45,604 nucleotides of DNA from an uncultured Actinobacillus sp. (GTDB taxonomy: Bacteria > Pseudomonadota > Gammaproteobacteria > Enterobacterales > Pasteurellaceae), in assembly GCF_945915845.1 (NCBI RefSeq), contig NZ_CAMEFX010000015.1, positions 1 through 45,604 on the forward strand. The letters run 5' to 3'. The notes below the pieces were generated by a model. The model had not been told where the DNA came from and did not search any database. It saw nothing but the letters and a program-made list of their open reading frames with translations. This document shows, piece by piece, positions 9,056 through 17,837 of the stretch. How positions within the stretch are numbered: position 1 is the first letter of the stretch; the number at the start of each line of letters is the position of its first letter. The position numbers and the translations under genes are program-made.

Positions 9056-10450
9056 ATGAAAAATATTACGCCGGAACTCAAAACGCAATGGAATCCGAAA
9101 TCCATCATATTTATTTTGAATATGATACTTTTCGTGGCATTGCTTAAATTTTTACCCTTTGATCCAAAAGCCAATAAAGGCTTGGCATTGCTGGCTTTTG
9201 TGGCTGTGCTTTGGTTAACTGAAGCTGTACATGTCACTATTACCGCGCTACTTGTACCGATTTTGGCCATTGCACTAGGTTTAGTCGGAACCAAAGAAGC
9301 CCTTGTCGCTTTCGCTGATCCTACTATTTTCTTGTTCTTTGGTGGGTTTGCATTGGCGACGGCATTACATATCCAAAAGCTCGATAGCTTGATTGCCAAC
9401 CGTATTATGATGTTAGCTCGTGGCAATTTATTTGTTGCCGTACTTTACTTATTTGGCGTCACCGCATTTTTGTCTATGTGGATTAGTAACACTGCCACTG
9501 CGGCGATGATGTTACCACTTGCCATGGGGGTTTTAAGTCAATTAGACAGAGAGCGCGAACATAATACTTATACTTTCGTACTCTTGGGGATTGCTTATAG
9601 TGCCAGTATTGGCGGTATGGGAACCTTAGTGGGAAGTCCGCCGAATGCTATCGTCGCTTCACAATTACATTTAACCTTTGCCGATTGGTTATGGTATGGC
9701 TTGCCAATTATGATCTTATTGTTGCCGTTAATGATCGGGGTGCTTTATATCGTGTTTAAACCGCGTTTAAATATCCATTTCGAGCAAACCTTTGAAAAAA
9801 TCGAAATGAATTCAACGCGTTGGAAAGCACTCGGTATTTTCATTTTTGTCGCACTTTGTTGGATTTTTAGCTCACAAATTAATCCAATCATCACTGAAGC
9901 ATTAGGATTACCGAAAAAAATCGCTGGGTTTGATAGTATCGTAGCTCTATTAGCTGCGGCATTAATCGCTATTACAGGTGTTGCCAATTGGCAACAAATC
10001 CAAGACAACACAGAATGGGGCGTGTTAATGCTCTTTGGTGGCGGTTTAACCTTAAGTAGCGTGTTGAAAAATTCCGGTGCAAGCCAAATTATGGCGGATG
10101 GTATTGTGTTCTTAATTGATGGCGGTCATTTCTACATGATTGGTCTTATTGTCGCGGCATTCATTATTTTCTTAACGGAATTTACCAGCAATACCGCCAG
10201 TGCCGCTTTATTAGTACCGATTTTTATCTCTATTGCCCAAACCTTAGGCATGCCGGCTATTGGTTTAGCATTGATCATTGGTTTAGGGGCAAGCTGTGCC
10301 TTTATGCTTCCGGTCGCTACACCGCCAAATGCTATTGTATTTGGTACCGGCGTGATCAAACAAGGGGATATGGTCAAAGCAGGTATTATACTCAATATTA
10401 TCTCTGTCTTTGCCATTGCCACTTTCGGCTATCTGTTCTGGCTTAATTAA
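9056..10450 (+). CDS. SLC13/DASS-family Na+:dicarboxylate symporter
   Basis: This 464-residue inner-membrane protein is predicted to carry C4-dicarboxylates such as succinate, malate or fumarate with sodium. It contains both SNT signature motifs of the divalent anion:sodium symporter family, at residues 144-146 (SNTATAAMMLP) and 378-380 (SNTASAALLVP). In VcINDY these form the substrate and sodium sites at the hairpin tips. About 11 hydrophobic segments are visible, and the length matches VcINDY and Haemophilus homologues. SD AAGGAG lies 6 bases before ATG. It diverges from sucA across a CRP-like site, supporting a role in supplying or exchanging TCA intermediates. The exact substrate (dicarboxylate, citrate or sulfate) is not shown by sequence; the neighbouring sulfate genes make sulfate worth remembering, but the SNT context favours dicarboxylates. 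Confidence 0.88.
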   Translation: MKNITPELKTQWNPKSIIFILNMILFVALLKFLPFDPKANKGLALLAFVAVLWLTEAVHVTITALLVPILAIALGLVGTKEALVAFADPTIFLFFGGFALATALHIQKLDSLIANRIMMLARGNLFVAVLYLFGVTAFLSMWISNTATAAMMLPLAMGVLSQLDREREHNTYTFVLLGIAYSASIGGMGTLVGSPPNAIVASQLHLTFADWLWYGLPIMILLLPLMIGVLYIVFKPRLNIHFEQTFEKIEMNSTRWKALGIFIFVALCWIFSSQINPIITEALGLPKKIAGFDSIVALLAAALIAITGVANWQQIQDNTEWGVLMLFGGGLTLSSVLKNSGASQIMADGIVFLIDGGHFYMIGLIVAAFIIFLTEFTSNTASAALLVPIFISIAQTLGMPAIGLALIIGLGASCAFMLPVATPPNAIVFGTGVIKQGDMVKAGIILNIISVFAIATFGYLFWLN

Positions 10451-10472
10451 TGTGAAAATCCCATAAAAAAAC

Positions 10473-10520
10473 ACCGCACTTTGGTCTTCTATGTTAATCC
10501 CCAAGTGCGGTTTGTTTTTT
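10473..10520. terminator. Bidirectional USS-dyad terminator
   Basis: An uptake-signal pair (ACCGCACTTTGG at 10473 and CCCAAGTGCGGT ending at 10511) forms a stem of about 11 bp. Plus-strand transcripts then meet TTGTTTTTT and minus-strand transcripts GTTTTTTT. It sits between the convergent transporter and cysI genes and should end both transcripts. Confidence 0.85.
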
Positions 10521-10535
10521 CGCTGTTTTGCTATT

Positions 10536-12302
10536 TTAGGCTTGTTTCACCGCAATAGCATCCGCATCCCAGAAATCTACCGGGGCATTTAATACAGGTT
10601 TGATAATCCCTGCGCGAATCACAAAATCACCAAAACCTTCATTTTCTTGGCGTTCTGTTGCCCAGCGTGCAACAAGGCGGTCAATTTCTGCCAAGATTTC
10701 AGGCAAGGTTTTGTTTTCTTGATATAAACGCGGAATACGATAACCTGCGCGATCGCCGCCGATATGCAAGTTATAACGTCCCACCGCTTTACCTACCAAG
10801 CCAATTTCTGCCAACATTGCACGTCCACAACCATTTGGGCAGCCTGTGATACGCGTAATAATATACTCATCAGGAATGTTGTGTTTGGCTAAGATTTGTT
10901 CCATTTCAGCGGTAAAGTCGGGCAAAATACGCTCTGCTTCTGCCATCGCGAGTGGACAAGTTGGAAACGCCACGCAAGACATCGAATATTCACGCTGTTT
11001 GCTAATCGGTTCTAATAAGCCATATTGACGCGCTAAATTCTCAATCACCTCTTTTTGATCTTCCGGCACGCCCGCAATAATAATATTTTGGTTTGCGGTG
11101 ATGCGGAAATCCCCTTGGTGAACTTTGGCAATTTCAAGCATCCCTGTCATTAACGGTTTTGCCGGATCGTTATCCGTTAAACGACCGCTTTCTACAAATA
11201 AGGTTAAGTGCCATTTATTGTCAATGCCTTTCACCCAACCAAGGCGATCGCCACGTTCTGTAAATTCATAAGGACGAATGGCTTCAAATGGGAAGCCCAT
11301 ACGGCGTTCTACTTCCACTTTGAAACTATCTAAACCCATCGCTTGAATAGTGTAACGCGTACGCGCATGTTTACGATCCGCGCGGTTACCAAAATCACGT
11401 TGTGTGGTCACCACCGCTTCCGCCGCTTTCAGCACTTGATCTCGCGGAATATAACCTAATTCTAACGCCACGTGCGGATAGGTTGTGGTATTACCGTGTT
11501 CCATCGACAAACCACCGCCCACTAGCACATTAAAGCCCGCCAATTTACCTTGCTCATCGGTAATTGCCACGAAGTTCATATCATTGCCAAACACATCCAC
11601 ATCATTTAATGGCGGAATGGAAACCGTAGTTTTGTATTTACGCGGCAAATAGGTTTTACCCAAAATTGGCTCATCTTCTTGCCCTAAAAAGCTATCGGAA
11701 CTCAAGGCTTTTTTGCCGTCAATCCACACATCCACATAGCCATTGGTACGCGGCAATAAATGCTCAGAAATTTTCTTTGCCCATTCATAAGCTTCTTGGT
11801 GTAATTCGCTTTCAATCGGGTTTGAGGTACAAAGTACATTACGGTTCATATCAGAGGCCGTGGCAATCGAATCCAAACCAATGCTATGCAACAAACGGTG
11901 CATATCTTGTAATTTCGTTTTCGGCACACCGTGATATTGGAAAGTTTGACGGTTGGTCAAACGAATGGAACGATAATAGCTGTTTTCACGGGCAAATTTA
12001 TCAATTTCAATCCATTGATAAGGTTTGATAATCCCACCCGGCAAACGGCAACGCAACAACATAAATTTACGCGGTTCCAGTTTTTCTTCCAAGCGTTCCG
12101 CACGAATATCGCGATCATCTTGCTCATACATACCGTGGAAACGAATTAATTGGAAATTATCGCCTTTAAAACCACCGGTTAAACCATCTTTTAAATCATC
12201 TAAAATCGTCCCACGCAAAAAATTACTTTCTGCTTTCAAACGTTCATTATCAGAAAGCGGCTGCGCTTTCCATTCTAAACCTTTTTGAATTTTGTCTGTC
12301 AT
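10536..12302 (-). CDS. cysI: Sulfite reductase (NADPH) hemoprotein beta subunit
   Basis: CysI carries a [4Fe-4S] cluster bridged to siroheme and performs the six-electron reduction of sulfite to sulfide, with electrons from CysJ. The four ligand cysteines are present: C443 and C449 ([11 protein letters not shown]), then C488 and C492 (GCPNGCGRA), a constant nine-residue shift from the E. coli positions. The substrate/siroheme segment [13 protein letters not shown] is near residue 137. The start is the ATG at 12302, with GGAG seven bases upstream (588 residues). A GTG two codons earlier would overlap that SD. It is the last gene of the minus-strand cys series and is separated from cysJ by a 319-bp gap with a repeat, so it may have its own promoter or depend on read-through. 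Confidence 0.97.
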   Translation of the reverse strand: MTDKIQKGLEWKAQPLSDNERLKAESNFLRGTILDDLKDGLTGGFKGDNFQLIRFHGMYEQDDRDIRAERLEEKLEPRKFMLLRCRLPGGIIKPYQWIEIDKFARENSYYRSIRLTNRQTFQYHGVPKTKLQDMHRLLHSIGLDSIATASDMNRNVLCTSNPIESELHQEAYEWAKKISEHLLPRTNGYVDVWIDGKKALSSDSFLGQEDEPILGKTYLPRKYKTTVSIPPLNDVDVFGNDMNFVAITDEQGKLAGFNVLVGGGLSMEHGNTTTYPHVALELGYIPRDQVLKAAEAVVTTQRDFGNRADRKHARTRYTIQAMGLDSFKVEVERRMGFPFEAIRPYEFTERGDRLGWVKGIDNKWHLTLFVESGRLTDNDPAKPLMTGMLEIAKVHQGDFRITANQNIIIAGVPEDQKEVIENLARQYGLLEPISKQREYSMSCVAFPTCPLAMAEAERILPDFTAEMEQILAKHNIPDEYIITRITGCPNGCGRAMLAEIGLVGKAVGRYNLHIGGDRAGYRIPRLYQENKTLPEILAEIDRLVARWATERQENEGFGDFVIRAGIIKPVLNAPVDFWDADAIAVKQA

Positions 12303-12325
12303 ACTCACTCCGATTTTTCTTTAAT

Positions 12326-12362
12326 AAGTGCGGTCAATATTTCCAGATTTTTAACCGCACTT
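12326..12362. repeat. Inverted USS pair upstream of cysI
   Basis: AAGTGCGGT (12326-12334) and ACCGCACTT (12354-12362) form a 9-bp stem over a 19-base loop, 24 bases before the cysI start codon. No clear T-run follows on the minus strand, so any cysJ-cysI termination here would be weak. It also offers two DNA uptake sites. Confidence 0.7.
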
Positions 12363-12371
12363 TGATATTCA

Positions 12372-12618
12372 ATTATGGGTTCCCTTCTTTGCCGCCTAAA
12401 AATGATTTAATTTGTAGGAAAATTTATACTGTTTGAGCGCAGCGAGTTTATAAATTTTCCGTTAAACAAATTAAAGCGTTTTTAGGAAATAAGGCAAAGC
12501 AGGGGTGCCTTTCTTTTGGTTACTTTAATTCGCTTTGCTCACCCTTCGGGCTGTTGCCTAAAGGCAACATTCAAATGCAAGCATTTGTCTTTGGCAACGC
12601 AAAGAAAAGTAACAAATA
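12372..12618 (-). repeat. Mosaic nested-dyad intergenic repeat, copy A
   Basis: This fills most of the cysJ-cysI gap. Read on the minus strand it has a block with CTTTTCTTTGC and CAAAAGAAAGGCACCCC, then a dyad block with ACGGAAAATT, TAAACTCGCTGCGCTCAAAC and AATTTTCC, flanked by AATTTGTT / ACAAATTAAA arms. The same blocks occur in the same order at 16807-17025. Two small hairpins (GTTGCC/GGCAAC and AAATGC/GCATTT) lie in an extra segment absent from copy B. No credible protein is encoded. Confidence 0.75.
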
Positions 12619-12621
12619 AAA

Positions 12622-14412
12622 CTAATAAACATCACGTTGATAACGTTTTTCTTCACGTAAATTATCTAAATATTCTTCCGCGTCATCTGCACTTAATTTA
12701 CCTTGCTGTGCAATAACCTCTAACAAGGCTTGATTGACATCTTTTGCCATTCTTGCTGCGTCACCACACACATAAATATGCGCGCCTTGTTGTAGCCATT
12801 GCCATAAATCTTCGGCATTTTCGCGGATTTTATCTTGCACATAAATTTTTTCCGCTTGATCGCGCGACCAAGCAAAGCTGTATTTATGCAAGAAGCCGTC
12901 CTTGGCGAACTGCTGCCATTCCGTTTGGTATAAGAAATCAAGGGCAAAATGTTGGTTACCAAAAATCAACCAGTTTTTCCCTTCCGCTTGTTCTGCGGCA
13001 CGTTGTTGCACAAAGGCACGGAACGGCGCAATACCTGTGCCTGATCCGATCATAATAATCGGTTTGGTGTTATCTTGCGGCAAACGGAAGTTATCATTAT
13101 GTTCCACAAAAACGCGCACTTGCCCATCTTCTTCCACACGATCCGCTAAATAGCCGGATGCACCGCCTGCGCGCGCTTTGCCATTATGGGCATAACGCAC
13201 CACACCAACGCTTAAATGCACTTCTTCGCCCACTTCTTCAGGGCTGGATGAAATGGAATACAAACGTGGCGTAATTGGTCGGAACAAAGCACTCAACTGC
13301 GCAGCGGTTAATTGAGTTGGGAAGGCGTTAAGCACATCGACAATCGGGGTATTTGCCACCAATTGTGCTAGCTGTGCGCTATCCGCCACAATGGCGTTCA
13401 ACGCCGCATGATTAGCTAACGCGGCATACGCTTTCACAAACGCAGGCGTATTTTGCGTGAGCTCTAATTCCGTCTGAAGTGCGGTGGAAATTGGCAAGGT
13501 TTTGCCGTTGACTTCAACGATGTCTTCCCCATTCACGGCAACCGCTGCCAAAATTTCTGCCACCAATGCAGGATCATTTTCAAAATAAACCCCTAGCACA
13601 TCGCCCGCCTGATAGTGCAAGCCTGAACCTGATAAATCAAATTCCAAATGGCGCACGTCTTTTTCCGCTTCTCGGTCTGTTAAACGTTGATTGGTGATTA
13701 AGGTAGCCGCAAAAGGATTGTCTTTATTGTATTTTGCAGACTCTGGCAAAATAGTGGTGGTTGGCGCGGGTGTGGCGGTGGCGACAGCGCTTTTCGCTTT
13801 TTCTTTCACCACAGCAACCACATCTTCGATCCATTTTTCTGCGGTAGCTTTGAAATCTAAATCGGCTAATGCTACGTCTAACAAACGGCTCGCGCCCAAT
13901 TCGGCAAAACGCTGATCGAAATCTTTACCTGCTTGGCAGAAATTCGGGTATGAACTATCGCCCAATCCCAACACCGCAAATTGCAGCTGTGGTAACTTCG
14001 GCGCTTTTTTGCCATTTAATAATTTCAGCAACACCACACCTTCTTCAGGAGCTTCGCCCTCGCCTTGGGTTGAGGTGACAAGTAAGACTAATTTTTCCTC
14101 TGCAATATTTTTTGCTTTGTAATCTTTTAATTGAGTACGAACCACGTCAATACCTTCGGCTTTTAAGCGTTCCGCTAATTGATCCGCCACGGATTTTGCG
14201 TTGCCTGTTTGCGAACCTGAAAGCACGGTGACTTTTAATGGATCAGCTTGTGTGGCTAAAACAGGGTTAAAATTCACCGCACTTTCTAATGAATTTTGAG
14301 CACCTTGAGAGCGTGCCCACGCATAGCCTGAAAGCCATGCCAGTTGGGTTGGTGTTAAAGCTGAAAGCGTTTGCAAGGCTTCAGGGGTTAAGGGTAGTGT
14401 TGTGTTTGGCAT
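12622..14412 (-). CDS. cysJ: Sulfite reductase (NADPH) flavoprotein alpha subunit
   Basis: CysJ takes electrons from NADPH through FAD and FMN and passes them to CysI. Domains in order: a flavodoxin-like FMN domain (SGSQTGNAKSVADQL at about residue 65, STQGEGEAPEEG near 114), an FAD domain (RLYSISSSPEE near 386), then the NADPH domain (GSGTGIAPFRAFVQQRAAE near 457, CGDAARMA near 551). It ends with the conserved RYQRDVY. At 596 residues it is full length. The start at 14412 gives MPNTTLPLTPEAL, with a weak GGGGAA nine bases upstream. Stop and cysI start are separated by the repeat-filled gap; the cysN stop lies 28 bases upstream, so cysN and cysJ are likely co-transcribed. Confidence 0.97.
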   Translation of the reverse strand: MPNTTLPLTPEALQTLSALTPTQLAWLSGYAWARSQGAQNSLESAVNFNPVLATQADPLKVTVLSGSQTGNAKSVADQLAERLKAEGIDVVRTQLKDYKAKNIAEEKLVLLVTSTQGEGEAPEEGVVLLKLLNGKKAPKLPQLQFAVLGLGDSSYPNFCQAGKDFDQRFAELGASRLLDVALADLDFKATAEKWIEDVVAVVKEKAKSAVATATPAPTTTILPESAKYNKDNPFAATLITNQRLTDREAEKDVRHLEFDLSGSGLHYQAGDVLGVYFENDPALVAEILAAVAVNGEDIVEVNGKTLPISTALQTELELTQNTPAFVKAYAALANHAALNAIVADSAQLAQLVANTPIVDVLNAFPTQLTAAQLSALFRPITPRLYSISSSPEEVGEEVHLSVGVVRYAHNGKARAGGASGYLADRVEEDGQVRVFVEHNDNFRLPQDNTKPIIMIGSGTGIAPFRAFVQQRAAEQAEGKNWLIFGNQHFALDFLYQTEWQQFAKDGFLHKYSFAWSRDQAEKIYVQDKIRENAEDLWQWLQQGAHIYVCGDAARMAKDVNQALLEVIAQQGKLSADDAEEYLDNLREEKRYQRDVY

Positions 14413-14440
14413 ATTGATTTGTTCCCCACAATTTATTTTA

Positions 14441-15730
14441 TTAATTTTCCAAAATCATTCCGCCGGCTACTGTGTGGTAGGTGGCTTCGTCAATGAGAAT
14501 GAATGCGCCTGTGGCTTTGTTTTGTGCGTAAGTAGTGGCGGTAATCGGTTTTTGTAAACTGATTCGCACCTGTGCAATATCATTCATTTTCACTTGTTCC
14601 GCTTCACTGTCGTTGAGTAAAGTTTTTAAATCTAAAATTTGTTCGATTTCGCTGACTTTGGCAAAAACCGTTTGCGTGCCTTGTTTGAGCAAATATTTAC
14701 GTGCAGGGTTTAAGGCACGTTGATCAAACCAGCAAATAGTCGCGGTAAGTTGTTTGCTTGAAAACGTAGCAGAATTTGCCGCTACAAAGGTATCGCCACG
14801 AGAAATATCAATATCATCAGCTAAACGTAACGTCACCTGTTCGCCCACTTTTGCCGCCGGCACTAAGCCATTTGGTGAATAGATTTCTGTTACTGTACTT
14901 TCTAATCCATTCGGTTCAACACGTACTTTTGCCCCCACAGAAATTTCTCCTGCTTCAATGCGTCCCTGATAACCGCGGAAATCATCGGCTTTATCTTGAT
15001 CTAAGCGCAACACTAATTGCACAGGAAAATGAAAATCAGCCGCTTGCTCAGATTGGTTATCATCTGTAGGTAAATTCTCTAAAATGCTCAACAATGGCTC
15101 ACCTTGATACCACGAAGTGCGGTCACTTTTATGCACAATATTATCGCCTTGCAAGGCGGAAACCGGCACAAATCGTACATCTTTTAAGCCAAGTTGCTCG
15201 GCTAATTTACGGTAAGCGGTGGTAATGGCATTAAATTTCTGTTCATCAAAATCCAATAAATCCATTTTATTAATGGCAACAATGACGTGCGGACAACGCA
15301 AATGTTTTAAGATTGCCGAATGGCGTTTGGTTTGTGGCAATAATTCCACTTCCGCTTGGCTAAAATCCAATTGTGTGGCATCAATTAACACCACTGCGGC
15401 GTGGGCTGTTGACGCACCTGTCACCATATTACGCGTGTATTGCTCATGCCCCGGTGTGTCTGCAATGATAAATTTACGTTTCGCGGTAGAAAAATAGCGA
15501 TACGCCACATCAATGGTAATCCCCTGTTCACGTTCCGCTTCTAAACCATCAGTTAAAATGGAAAAATCAATGACTTCGCCATTATTTTTAGATTTATTTA
15601 AACTCAACAACTGGTCGCTTAACAAGGCTTTGCTATCGTAAAGCAAGCGACCGATTAAAGTGCTTTTACCGTCATCCACACTGCCTGCGGTAATAAAACG
15701 TAATGGGGCGAATTGGTTAATGTTGCTCAT
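14441..15730 (-). CDS. cysN: Sulfate adenylyltransferase subunit 1 (GTPase)
   Basis: CysN is the EF-Tu-like GTPase that drives APS synthesis by CysD. It shows the P-loop GSVDDGKST at residues 16-24, DTPGHEQYTRNM (G3), and NKMD (G4), followed by beta-barrel domains. At 429 residues it is shorter than E. coli CysN (475) and has no C-terminal APS kinase domain, so it is not a CysNC fusion. The start is the ATG at 15730 (MSNINQFAPL), with AGGA seven bases upstream; an in-frame ATG at 15757 lies inside the arm of an inverted repeat and is unlikely. The preceding 88 bp to cysD hold a paired palindrome. Confidence 0.95.
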   Translation of the reverse strand: MSNINQFAPLRFITAGSVDDGKSTLIGRLLYDSKALLSDQLLSLNKSKNNGEVIDFSILTDGLEAEREQGITIDVAYRYFSTAKRKFIIADTPGHEQYTRNMVTGASTAHAAVVLIDATQLDFSQAEVELLPQTKRHSAILKHLRCPHVIVAINKMDLLDFDEQKFNAITTAYRKLAEQLGLKDVRFVPVSALQGDNIVHKSDRTSWYQGEPLLSILENLPTDDNQSEQAADFHFPVQLVLRLDQDKADDFRGYQGRIEAGEISVGAKVRVEPNGLESTVTEIYSPNGLVPAAKVGEQVTLRLADDIDISRGDTFVAANSATFSSKQLTATICWFDQRALNPARKYLLKQGTQTVFAKVSEIEQILDLKTLLNDSEAEQVKMNDIAQVRISLQKPITATTYAQNKATGAFILIDEATYHTVAGGMILEN

Positions 15731-15745
15731 AATATAATCCTGCTC

Positions 15746-15809
15746 GTAGGGACACACTGCGTGTGTCCGTTTGCTATTTTGTTTTCGGACACACGCAGTG
15801 TGTCCCTAC
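15746..15809. repeat. Paired GTAGGG palindromes between cysD and cysN
   Basis: Two perfect 24-bp inverted arms (15746-15769 and 15786-15809) flank a 16-base loop. Each arm alone also folds as GTAGG plus an 8-bp stem (GGACACAC-TGC-GTGTGTCC). The unit resembles other GTAGGG-type palindromes in this window (44385 and 44467). It ends just before the cysN SD, so it could alter mRNA processing or translation between cysD and cysN. Confidence 0.85.
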
Positions 15810-15818
15810 ACTTGTATT

Positions 15819-16745
15819 TTAAAAGTATCCTTGTTTTTTGCGTTGTTCCATTGCCGCTTCGCTGGCACGGTCGTCCATTCGGGTTGCACTGCGTTCTGAG
15901 ATTTCTGCCACCGCAGTTTCTTTGATAATATCGCTTGGGGTAGCGGCGGTACTTGCCACCGGGCAGGTGCAACTAATGTCGCCCACGGTGCGGAAACGCA
16001 CAGAGCGGATAACGCTTTCTTCATTCGGGCGTTTTGGCGTTAATGGCGTCACAGGAACGAGCAAGCCGTTGCGCTCTACCACTTCGCGCTCGTGAGCATA
16101 ATAAATTGGTGGTAATTCTAAATTTTCTCGTTCGATATATTGCCAAATGTCCAATTCCGTCCAGTTTGAAATAGGGAAGACACGCATATTTTCGCCTTTG
16201 TGCAGTTTTGCATTGTAAAGCGACCATAATTCAGGGCGTTGTGCTTTTGGATCCCATTGACCAAATTCGTCACGGAAAGAGAAAATACGCTCTTTGGCAC
16301 GGGCTTTTTCTTCATCACGGCGCGCACCGCCCATTAAGGCATCAAACCCTTGTTCTTCAATGGTTTCAAGCAAAGTCACCGCTTGGGCTGCGTTACGCGA
16401 ATCTGTTTCTTTACGCAATACCACCGTGCCTTTAGCAATAGAATCTTCCACGTGCCCCACAATCAATTTGGCATTGAGTTTTTTCACTTGCTCATCACGG
16501 AATTGGATCACTTCCGGATAGTTATGCCCTGTGTCGATATGCACTAAAGGGAACGGTAACACCAATTCACGCCCTTCTAATTGGAAGGCTTTGCGTGCAA
16601 GGGCAAGTAACACCACGCTGTCTTTACCGCCTGAAAACAGCAATGCAGGATTGCTACATTCAGCCACTACTTCACGGATAATGTAGATGGATTCCGCTTC
16701 CAGCCAATCAAGATGACCGTTTTCGATTTGGTTTTGTGTTGTCAT
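15819..16745 (-). CDS. cysD: Sulfate adenylyltransferase subunit 2
   Basis: CysD is the catalytic ATP-pyrophosphatase-fold subunit that adenylates sulfate to APS in complex with CysN. The PP-loop SGGKDS is at residues 38-43. The family segments GARRDEEKARAKERIFS and FRDEFGQWDPKAQRPELW follow, and the C-terminus AAMEQRKKQGYF is typical. At 308 residues it matches E. coli CysD (302). The ATG at 16745 has AAGGA about ten bases upstream. It lies between cysH (284-bp repeat-bearing gap) and cysN (88-bp palindrome gap). Confidence 0.97.
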   Translation of the reverse strand: MTTQNQIENGHLDWLEAESIYIIREVVAECSNPALLFSGGKDSVVLLALARKAFQLEGRELVLPFPLVHIDTGHNYPEVIQFRDEQVKKLNAKLIVGHVEDSIAKGTVVLRKETDSRNAAQAVTLLETIEEQGFDALMGGARRDEEKARAKERIFSFRDEFGQWDPKAQRPELWSLYNAKLHKGENMRVFPISNWTELDIWQYIERENLELPPIYYAHEREVVERNGLLVPVTPLTPKRPNEESVIRSVRFRTVGDISCTCPVASTAATPSDIIKETAVAEISERSATRMDDRASEAAMEQRKKQGYF

Positions 16746-16806
16746 ATTTTTATGATCCTTTTATTCTGGTAATTCTTCCAATTAATTAGAAATCGTTTTC
16801 GCCGAT

Positions 16807-17025
16807 GGCGACCTACTTTTCTTTGCTTGTGCAAAGCAAAGTAGGCAAAAGAAAGCACACCCCGACTTCGCCGCTTTTCTTCGCTTTGTTGAAATTTTCT
16901 TCACGGAAAATTAGTAAACTCGCTTCGCTCAAACAAACTAATTTTCCTAAAAATTTCAAGTCGCTCAGGCGTCTCAGACGGGGACCCCGTTTTAAACTGA
17001 GCGTCAATAAAAGTGCGGTTATTTT
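16807..17025 (+). repeat. Mosaic nested-dyad intergenic repeat, copy B
   Basis: This fills the cysH-cysD gap. It contains CTACTTTTCTTTGC, GCAAAGTAGGCAAAAGAAAG, then ACGGAAAATTAGTAAACTCG, CTTCGCTCAAAC and AATTTTCC, in the same order as copy A (12372-12618) but in inverted orientation. Further dyads are ACGGGG-A-CCCCGT (about 16977-16989) and CGCTCAG...CTGAGCG. A USS (AAGTGCGGT, 17011-17019) ends the block. No gene is seen in 16746-17029. Confidence 0.75.
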
Positions 17026-17029
17026 TGTT

Positions 17030-17761
17030 TTATTTATGCAATCCACACTCTTTGCTGTCTTTGTTTTCCCACCACCAGCGGCCTGCGCGGATGTCTTCGT
17101 TTGCTTTGACCGGGCGGGTACAAGGTTCACAGCCGATGCTTGGGTAGCCTTGTTTGTATAGGGCGTTGTAGGGGATTTTATGTTTTAAAATATATGCCCA
17201 AACGTCCATTTCAGACCAATCAAAGATCGGGTTGTATTTGTCTATGCCGCGGCTTTCGTCTTTTTCGTGGAAGGCTAATTCTGTGCGTGTGACGGACTGT
17301 TCGCGGCGTTGTCCTGTCAACCAGCTATCCGCGGTTTTTAATGCACGGTTAAGGGGTTCGATTTTGCGGATAAAACAACATTCACGGCGTAATTCCACGC
17401 TGTCATAAAACGCGAATTTGCCTTTTTCGCGATCATAGGTTGCAGCAGCTTCGGGGTTGGGATAGAACAACTCAAAGGCTAAATTAGGGTAAGTGGTTTT
17501 CACCGCATCGACTAAAGCCAAGGTTTCCGGATTTAACCGCCCTGTTTCTAAGGTAAACACGCTGATCTTTGCCTGCGTTTTGGCAATTACATCGGTAATC
17601 ACCATATCTTCTACCGCAAGGCTGCTGGCAAACTTGGCATTTTTTTGCACCGCGGCAATTTGCTGAATTCGCTCAAAAAGCGCGGTTTCTTTTGCGACTA
17701 AATTGGCAAAATCTTGTTCTGTTGGTTGGGGGATTGCCCACAGGGTTGGTTTCATCATCAT
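17030..17761 (-). CDS. cysH: Assimilatory adenylylsulfate (APS) reductase, CysH family
   Basis: CysH-family enzymes make sulfite from APS or PAPS using thioredoxin. This one has the cysteine set of the [4Fe-4S] APS reductases: C128-C129 (RRECCFIRKIEPL) and C211-C214 (GCEPCTRPV), plus the catalytic C239 in the C-terminal KECGLHK. E. coli PAPS reductase lacks the first four. The segment TGQRREQSVTRTE matches bacterial APS reductases such as that of Pseudomonas aeruginosa. No APS kinase gene (cysC) is in the cluster and CysN has no kinase domain, which fits direct use of APS. The start is uncertain within three successive ATGs (17761, 17758, 17755) after GGGAAG; an ATG at 17779 is further upstream. 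Length is about 243 residues. Confidence 0.93.
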   Translation of the reverse strand: MMMKPTLWAIPQPTEQDFANLVAKETALFERIQQIAAVQKNAKFASSLAVEDMVITDVIAKTQAKISVFTLETGRLNPETLALVDAVKTTYPNLAFELFYPNPEAAATYDREKGKFAFYDSVELRRECCFIRKIEPLNRALKTADSWLTGQRREQSVTRTELAFHEKDESRGIDKYNPIFDWSEMDVWAYILKHKIPYNALYKQGYPSIGCEPCTRPVKANEDIRAGRWWWENKDSKECGLHK

Positions 17762-17779
17762 TATGCTTCCCACATTCAA

Positions 17780-17837
17780 AATAAAAACTTATGCAACACG
17801 CAAACTGCCTAATAAAAACTTATGCAACACGCAAACT
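17780..17837. repeat. Tandem 31-bp duplication at the end of cysG
   Basis: Positions 17780-17806 and 17811-17837 are identical over 27 bp (core ACTTATGCAACACGCAAACT), giving a period of 31 bp with two mismatches in the last four bases. The right copy encodes the cysG C-terminus (SLRVA and stop). The left copy is non-coding and abuts the cysH start region, so the cysG 3' end has been duplicated. Confidence 0.9.

Noticed and set aside
9013-9426. Minus-strand open frame of 137 codons
   Set aside because: It is opposite the dicarboxylate transporter, which has both SNT motifs and a good SD.
16807-17161. Protein-coding frame of 118 codons on the plus strand
   Set aside because: It runs through the nested-dyad repeat and into the opposite strand of cysH, with no SD or family likeness.
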